DNA of 64,000 bases from Agarophyton chilense (Eukaryota; Rhodophyta; Florideophyceae; Gracilariales; Gracilariaceae), in assembly GCA_030374765.1 (NCBI GenBank), contig JARGXX010000106.1, positions 248,001 to 312,000 of the forward strand, given 5' to 3'. Position 1 is the first letter of the stretch; every line of letters starts with the position of its first letter. Shown piece after piece: positions 57,384 to 64,000 of the stretch. Below the pieces are notes generated by a model. It was not told the DNA's origin. It worked only from the letters and a program-made list of their open reading frames with translations, and searched no databases. A program made the position numbers and the translations under genes.

Positions 57384-57925
57384 TCAAGTTGACTCCAGTG
57401 TATTCGGATACGCCGGCGCGTCAATTCGGTATGCATCTATGATTGAGAAAGCCGCACGTGGTTGTATTCCAAGATCGGGGTCTTTCAGATACTGATGGAC
57501 TGTTCCATAGGCTTCCCATTCGAAAGAATCCGAAGATAAGTGAAGTGTAATGGCGCACGCTTCCATTTGCGCAAGAAGTGCGGGGTCAGTACATTCTTTT
57601 AAAGCCTGGACTCTCTCAGAGAGTGCTTTTGTCCCTAGTGCTTCTGTGGAGCTCAAAGAAGGAGAGGCGAAACTCAATTCTGGACCTGAGTATAGTACGT
57701 TGAGTGAAGTTTTGAAATATTGGAGCAGACTTTCACCAGTTTTTGAATCGGAGATAGAAATGGGACTTGTGCGAGGATATATAACTTATCCCTCCTCTGG
57801 TCCTTTTTGCTTTCTTTCTTCAAAAGTCTGGAGCTGTTCTTCTTTCCACTAGATCGGGCGTTTGCGTTCTTGGCCGCGAAACCCTTCGTGTCTTGTATGA
57901 CTTCCCTTCTCACAAATTGGCTCAT
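57384..57925 (-). pseudogene. Possible gag relic of second element
   Basis: Two overlapping minus frames cover this region: 57925-57674, with a Lys/Arg-rich start (NSSRLLKKESKKDQRRDK), and 57677-57384 (TEALGTKALSERVQALKECT, DPALLAQMEACAITLHLSSD). A shift near 57690 joins them. The position just upstream of RT suggests gag, but there is no zinc knuckle or other diagnostic motif. Confidence 0.4.
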
Positions 57926-58221
57926 ACATTTTCTGTTAAGATGTCTCGAGGTAGAGACTGCTAATATGTGTTCGTATATTTTTGAGTTTTGGGTGCGTGT
58001 AATGCTTGGGTTCGCTCGTAAGTGTTGTTATAATCGGATGAGGCAGTAAAGTATTCCAAATGAAATCTCTTTCCAAAGATTGTGATTGATTGAGAGACAA
58101 CCACTGCCTTGATACTGCAGAATTGTGAGATGGATGTAAAGTGCGTTGTATTGCCCTTTTTCTTGAGCTTGTGGTAGCTGCCGAGCATGACGCACGACAT
58201 CAAAGCATTCTGAATATCGAT

Positions 58222-59175
58222 CTATAGTAAGCCTGCTTCCCATAAACGCGAGAAGGCTGGTAGGCCCGAATATGTGTTCGCAGTCCAAAAGAGGAGGTTC
58301 GGTATCACTCGGGTTTTACAAACGCAAAAGGAAAGTGTGAAGAATACGCAGCTTCTCGGCATTGTTTGAAGTTTCGTAGCGATCTTCGCTAGCGGGTTTC
58401 GGAATCGGTACTCCACCAATTTCCGACACGACAGTTATTCGTGTCATCGAGGCTGACAAGAATATCTGTCCACGACCAGCTCGTGATGTTGTAAAGGTTG
58501 GTGTCATGGACGAAGGCCCAGCTTTAGGGCTTTTGTCGACTTCGACGTATTCATAAAGCCCTCCATAACACTGCGATTGCCAAACAAGGGCGACCAAAAG
58601 TAGTTCGTTTCAGGTTTCTTCGTCATAAGAGAGTTCCGGAAGCTCTTCTCAACCCTCCAGCGCTGCTTTGATAATCGAGACAAAGAGTAGAAGGTCAGTT
58701 TAAACCATTTAGACAGTCTGCTCGAGGAAAGAATCATTTATTAAGCTCAAAGCATCATTTGGGGTAAGATCGGAAATGTCTTTTGGAGTTATTGCCTCTT
58801 TTGCCACAATATCTCGAAGGGCCAAAACATCTTCCAAAGAGGTTGAGTTGTCCAAAGGAATAGTTTTCTTCTTATTTGTAAACGCTGCTGTGAGAATGTG
58901 TCGAAGGTACTCTTCTGGAAAACGAATTATGTCTCCGACAGAGTGTTATGCAAGATCTTTATGGTGAAGAGGCAATGATGGCTTTGTAAAAATAGAACGG
59001 GTAACATTTGGTGTGTGCAGCGGTGCGCACTTTGTCTTAGAAATACGAGCTGAGCTAACGGATTGCGTGACTCGAGAAGTACGTTTAGATCGCCTGACAG
59101 TTTGTACCGAAAGCGATGCACTTTAACGATGGCGCAGTATTGGTGGTGGGTTGTATTGAAGCGATTGAGCTTCAA
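58222..59175 (-). pseudogene. Unrecognised relic upstream of second element
   Basis: One minus frame reads PEEYLRHILTAAFTNKKKTI, SLEDVLALRDIVAKEAITPK and ISDLTPNDALSLINDSFLEQ (about 58920-58730). It continues through TAA, TAA, TGA and TGA into YEYVEVDKSPKAGPSSM to 58316. A shifted frame carries on beyond 58950. It is helical, then Pro/Ser-rich. It could be the gag of either neighbouring retroelement; I do not recognise it. Confidence 0.4.
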
Positions 59176-59687
59176 GGCGAGAAAAAGACTCTAGAATGTC
59201 CAAAGGGCTTTTCATCACAATGGTATTCAATTAGAGGTGGGATTAAGCTTTATAGATACAAAACTTCACTGAGACAGAGACGGGATTCCTTTTACTCACC
59301 GTACAAAGATCTAGCTTCTTCTCACCCGCTCGTAGCGTCAGCGAGGGCATTGGATTCTGACAATTCGATGATCGTCACAGCTTTTCTATGCAATGAGAAC
59401 TTGCTAAGTTGAACAAAATGTGTGAGCGGCGAGGTGCAAACGAGCAGGTTTTTCCCGAGCGTTTCAAAAGCCAAAAAGAGTTGACAAGACTGAGCTGCAA
59501 GCAACACTGTTGTTTCTCTGTAAAGATACTGGTCATGGCGAAAGCATAACAAGTGTTTCTGAAGTGGACACTTGGGATATCACAATTAAGTTACACCTGC
59601 GCCATTTGTTCTCTGTCATCAATCAGGTACTCCCCCACACCGGTAACTCAGATAAACTCACTTCTTCTTACCTTGAGATACAATTAT

Positions 59688-62187
59688 TTATCTATTTCTA
59701 TCTCGGCGTTTCTTTCTTTTTCTAAACATTTTTTGTTCCTGTTCCGCACTATCCTGGTCTTCATATGTTCGAAAATGGTCTTCATGTTCATTTGCATCTT
59801 CCGGTAGCCGCCCGCTTGCGTCAGTTGAGACTCTTTGGAAGAACGAAGTATTGGAGCCAGTTCCTGCAGTTTCTAACGCTGGCATATCAAGGTTGGCAAA
59901 TTCTCTGGTGATTTCTCCAGGACGTGGCTAGTTTTTTCTGGAGCAGTCGTAGCCTATAGAACGCCTTGTGAACCGATCTTGAGTGTAGGTGATATAGTGG
60001 GACCATCTGGACCTACGATTTGGACATTGTCCGGGTGAGGGTCAACGTTTTTAGCCCTAAGGCAGTCATCAACGTGACCCTGGGTGGTAAAAGGTCTCCA
60101 GAAAAACGTCTTGGCATTCCACGCAAGGGCCTATAATGGGTCTGCAGCTAAGTATCTCTTGATTGTTGGTCCAGATCCTTGCTTAAGCGGTTCAGCGTCT
60201 GCATCATCCACATATTCATTCGAATGACAGGCACGCCCTTGCGCAACGATTTACTTTCCTTTTTCCACTGCTACAAGGATAATATCTGTATCAAGAATAG
60301 GAAAATGGTCTGTGGTTGATTCTATAATGTGCCTGATCTCTTCTTCGTCCGAGTAAGATGAGATGGCGTCCGCATCATAGGTGTAGTGAATACTGTCAGT
60401 GTCGGAGGGCTATTTGTAGATTCTAAGACCAGGTCGATACATGTTAAGGCCAAGAATGGTCCATTTCTTTTAGTACGTCACTGAGACGTCTTGTATGTCA
60501 AGGTCGATCCATTCCTGGATCTTTTCCAATTTCTGACAACCAATGATTACGCCAAAATGATGGCTTTTGAACGACGATTAATTCCGGTGAAACTATTATG
60601 TCTTCAAAGGGAACGGGCATACTTGTCAACATGGCATTCACGACAGCTGTATTCCCGTTAGCTCCTTAAATCTGGCGATGATTTGAATTGGGTTCCAGCG
60701 CCTCTTTCTCCATCAATTCTGATGACATGATATTAGGATGGCTCCACGATCTAAAAATGCTTTCGCCTTCGTCCCAAAAAACCAAATGAGCACCACCTTT
60801 ATTCTCCTTCGATCATCGCGATGTATTTTAGCTGCGTTGACTCTCCCGTACGAAATTTATCGGTTATTCTAAGACCCAGGTGCTTTTGCGACTTCGGCAC
60901 CTACACTGATGGTCTGCATATACTCACGTCCTGGGGAGTCGTTAGCTAACTTTTACGTAACCTTATAATTTACTCTGTTTTCTTCAAGCAATGATTTACT
61001 CGAAGTTATCCTCGATGAAAACTTTCTAGATTTTTCTGAGCGCTTGTTTTTTGAAAAAGTATCAGACTGAAGTTGTAAGCTCTTCAAAGGTGGTTCCAAA
61101 CTCAACAGTGATCGTATGCCCATCTGGTCTTAGGTCCAAATCTGCTTTGGCAACGGAGTTCCTTTTATGATGTCCTTCTTGGCTGCAACTAGCAGGTCTT
61201 CACTCAAATCGTCGGCAGAGACTATTGAGACCTGGTTAAATTTCGAAGGTTTTGCTGCCACTCGATTATAACCACACTTTCTCCAACGATCTTCCTCGCG
61301 TGATGCGCTCCTCATCTATTCGAATTCAACTCTCTTTTCCAGGTTTGGGCCTCAGTTCCAACAGTTGTTCATTCATTGACCGTTATTATCGCATCGTCTG
61401 CAACGCGTGTCACCGTGTGCTTTTAGAGGACAAATCTTCGAGAAATGTCCTGGCATCTGACAATACGCACCGAATCACTGTTCTTCTAGTCCAGGCTCAG
61501 CACCAGGTCTCTGCGAATTTTCAACAAAAATTGCAAGTTTGAAGAACTGGGCGCCGAATTCCTCAAGTTTTCCTTCCTTCTGAGGAGCCCCTCTGGTTTC
61601 GTTCCTGGCAAACACGATCTTGGGGATGGGACTCATTTTGAAACGATGATGACTTCCCAGAATCTTCTTTTTTTTCGAAAGAAACTCTTTCACCAACAAT
61701 ATTGATGACTTGAAGTCTGATGCCCCACGGAATACCAAAAACTGCGCCAGCTCAGCGTACCGCGTGATAGCATTGCAAAGAAATCTAAATTCGAAATATT
61801 CCGCTGAACCCAGCCCTCTCGAATGAAACTTCTCCATATCTCACGGATCCTAAGAAATTATTTTATTCAGTCTGGCGGTGAATTTCTTTTGGATGTGTTC
61901 CACATGCTCTTCTGCAATCCTAAATCAGTCTAAGAACACCTGCTTCACGATAGAGTAGTCTTTAGAGTTTCCTGTCAGGTCCCCTTCCGACGCAAACGTA
62001 CCATAATGGAATTCGAAAGTCGATCGTTTTAAAACTCCGAGATATTCAAGGGCACGGTTTTCATCATCTTTTATACGAATAGAATTTTTTCGTAATAGAA
62101 AGGAAACATGCGTATTACAACACTGCACCCGTCGAAAACAGTTCACCCAGCTCCATTGGTGAATCTCGCGCATTCTCGGGAGTACCA
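59688..62187 (-). pseudogene. Gypsy-type gag-protease relic
   Basis: It starts at the primer site next to the L1 LTR. Gag (62187-61475) reads ENRALEYLGVLKRSTFEFHY and YFEFRFLCNAITRYAELAQF. Two damaged zinc knuckles follow near 61500-61380: GAYCQMPGHFSKIC (first Cys lost) and CRRCDNNGQ-stop-MNNC (His lost). A protease trace near 60795-60720 reads AFLDRGAILIS, with D-R-G for D-S/T-G. Acidic spacer sequence continues to 59688 (LPEDANEHEDHFRTYEDQDS). Many stops and several shifts occur. RT is not found next to it, since other retroelement sequence intervenes. Confidence 0.6.
62168..62187 (-). promoter_or_regulatory. Primer-binding site of the L1 element
   Basis: TGGTACTCCCGAGAATGC on the minus strand begins immediately after the LTR end (...TTCACA). 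A TGG start directly adjoining the LTR is the classic complement of a tRNA 3' CCA end. Which tRNA was not determined. Confidence 0.65.
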
Positions 62188-62649
62188 TGTGAACGTTGTA
62201 TCCTTAAAATGTAGAAAGGGAACACAACGCGGATTGTTATAACCCATGGGGACCCAAGTAGTAGATTTGTTCTGGAGATTACTAGCCCAAAATACGACAA
62301 AGAAAAAAGGTAAAAAAAGGCCACGAAAAGAAGGAGTAGAATAGGTAATGAGCGGGAATGATATAGTGATCAATATATTTGTGGCAGCCAGAGGAAAAAG
62401 TTTTAATATGTAATGTGATATAATGAAATGTGTAAAGGCCGAAACCACGATTTAAAGGCTAGGTTTATATGTTGCAACTGTTCTAGGAACTAGTTGTGTT
62501 CATCTTTCTGACACCGGCTCGATGACCACTACTTTTATAGTGTTCTCGGAGAGCCTGAGCTTCAGGAAACCTGGTATCGCATACGCGGCACCAGACGCCT
62601 GTATCTTTGTAACAAGTGCGTCGTAACGCGTTTTGATTTTTAATTTACA
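62188..62649 (-). repeat. LTR, family L1, copy b (5' LTR)
   Basis: On the plus strand it starts TGTGAACG and ends ATTTACA; reversed, it has TG/CA ends. It aligns with 50846-51296. The adjoining primer site and gag show that it is the 5' LTR of a minus-strand element. Confidence 0.7.
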
Positions 62650-64000
62650 GTACACACTAAAAACAAGCGTGGTTATGTCTTCTTGAAGCAGTTTATTATG
62701 GGCCTTTTTGGTTGCACGAAAGAGGCACAAATGTTGACAAAACTTTTGCTGTAGGTTTTCTGTAATAGGTTCTTTTGATAAGCCATAATCTTGCATGGGA
62801 AATACCCTAGCCCGTAGATGTAACTGACTAGTCGGCCAAGTTCGAATTCATTACGAACTGCACAAAAGAGCCTGTCAGTCACTTTAAGAATCATTATTCT
62901 CCCCGAAATATAGTTTATCAATAATACGCTCATTCTTCTTAAACGTTCGACATATTGGGTGCAGTAAACCAGTGGGATGCTTCTCTTCACTCCAGTGGAT
63001 TTAATTGAAAACGTAAATTAGAAAAAGCTCCGATATAGGAGGGGTGTCTTACAGAAAAGAATTTCAATTTGCACACTCTATACTTCCAAAATCACTAAAC
63101 AATCGTTCTGCACCTGCAAATGATGCATTTGCTTTCAAGAGGGCACGAGTTACTATGTTGAGCGGCAACCAATTATCTTACGCCGGGAGACTGATATCTT
63201 CTCTTAAGTAGTCCACCACAAACCAAAAATCCTTTCGCCCATTATCTTACGATGTGATGCGCAGCTTTTTGCTAAAGATCTCAAACCCATTCGTCAATAA
63301 AGCCGACGGTTTGCAAACCTGATTATCAGGCAGAGTAACTTCTTGAACAAGCGCAATATAGAATATGCGAATATGAATCTTTTTCACGCTCGTAGAAATT
63401 TCCATCAAATACTATTAGCACTATTTGTAGCCAAGTATAAAGGACAGGTGCAACAAAAGAACGCTACGAGTTTCATTGCTTAGATAAATAGCTTTTTCTT
63501 TATCATTCACTGATAAGTCATTCATACTAATTAAGACTGAATCAAGGGCGCAGTAACGATGTCCAGATCTTCTCTAGTCTATTTTTTTCCACGGAAAAGA
63601 CAGAACCAGAGTCTTCGAAAGGTCTTTCGACTTATGCGAGGATTTCGTGCGATGTCTCTGACCTCTCCTGCATTTGCGCAACTTAAGATTGTAGAAAGCA
63701 TAATTATGTCATTTAAACCGTTGGGAAACGGATTGTTGATACGCGTGTGAAGCAGTTGCCGTTGCAACGATAAAAGGTTTAAACAGAAGGTTTTGCACTT
63801 TTTAATTTTTGTAGAACTTCGTTCTAGCCAGGAACGGTAAAAAATTCTGTTTTCATTTGCTTAGAAAGCCATATGTTACAAGTTCGGCATGTGAGAACAA
63901 TCTTGAAAGTTTAACAGCTCCGCTCAGCGACCAAACTATCACATGCTCTGTTTTTTCCGGATTATTGTGATTATGTCTGTTTAGAGTACGAGTATTTCGA
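62650..64000. other. No supported gene
   Basis: The minus ORF 62990-62673 and plus ORF 63559-63750 are the best frames but show no motif or family resemblance. Confidence 0.35.

Larger units (their letters stand above)
54570..57925 (-). mobile_element. Second tyrosine-recombinase retrotransposon relic
   Basis: On the minus strand the order is a possible gag (57925-57384), RT (57286-56590), RNase H (56193-55608) and tyrosine recombinase (55131-54570). This is the DIRS/Ngaro order, but the proteins differ from those of the element at 1.6-6.7 kb, so it is a second lineage. It appears nested within the L1 element interval. Termini were not found. Confidence 0.65.

Noticed and set aside
50846-62649. 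Calling the two L1 LTRs a certain pair of one element
   Set aside because: No matching target duplication, unequal lengths and high divergence; kept only as a candidate finding.
1-64000. CRISPR arrays, bacterial operons or phage modules
   Set aside because: No regularly spaced identical short repeats, no ribosome-binding-site-led gene strings; content is eukaryotic.

Overview
This is eukaryotic nuclear DNA. It contains relics of TOR kinase, an ISWI-type chromatin remodeller and an FG-repeat nucleoporin, together with four classes of eukaryotic transposon: tyrosine-recombinase (DIRS-like) retrotransposons, Ty1/copia, a Ty3/gypsy-like element, and a CACTA/Plavaka-type DNA transposon. The relics run colinear over kilobases with no obvious introns, so the host looks intron-poor. 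An alga, perhaps a red alga, fits the mix, but nothing in the sequence proves it. Almost every coding region is broken by stop codons and frameshifts. The window reads as a gene graveyard packed with transposons.

Layout, left to right. 0-1.6 kb: degenerate tandem repeats and unassigned sequence. 1.6-6.7 kb: a DIRS-like retrotransposon on the minus strand (gag, RT-RNase H, tyrosine recombinase) with repeated sequence upstream. 7.1-8.3 kb: FG nucleoporin relic (-). 9.7-10.4 kb: unrecognised relic (+). 10.4-12.2 kb: AT-rich, empty. 12.6-15.1 kb: a relic (+), then a 416-bp LTR and a gag/protease/integrase fragment of a copia-like element (-). 17.5-23.2 kb: TOR relic, HEAT plus FAT regions (-). 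23.5-29.4 kb: ISWI relic (-), split by a 4.7-kb Ty1/copia element (+) with 260-bp LTRs and a 5-bp target duplication. 30.2-32.9 kb: two unrecognised relics. 33.1-36.3 kb: CACTA/Plavaka transposase relic (+). 36.9-41.3 kb: two convergent unrecognised relics. 44-45.5 kb: further minus-strand debris. 45.5-50.4 kb: an AT-rich island holding the one clean gene of the window, a membrane-anchored SAM methyltransferase of 350 residues (-). 50.8-62.65 kb: a nested retroelement zone on the minus strand, with two LTR families, gypsy-type gag-protease and RT fragments, and a second RT-RNase H-tyrosine recombinase element. 62.65-64 kb: nothing recognised.

The genes do not form an operon or pathway. The main story is decay of essential-gene copies, followed or accompanied by nested transposon insertion. 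This would suit a silenced duplicate, a supernumerary or sex chromosome, or a pericentromeric region. All family assignments come from reading translations by eye against remembered family motifs; no database search was run.
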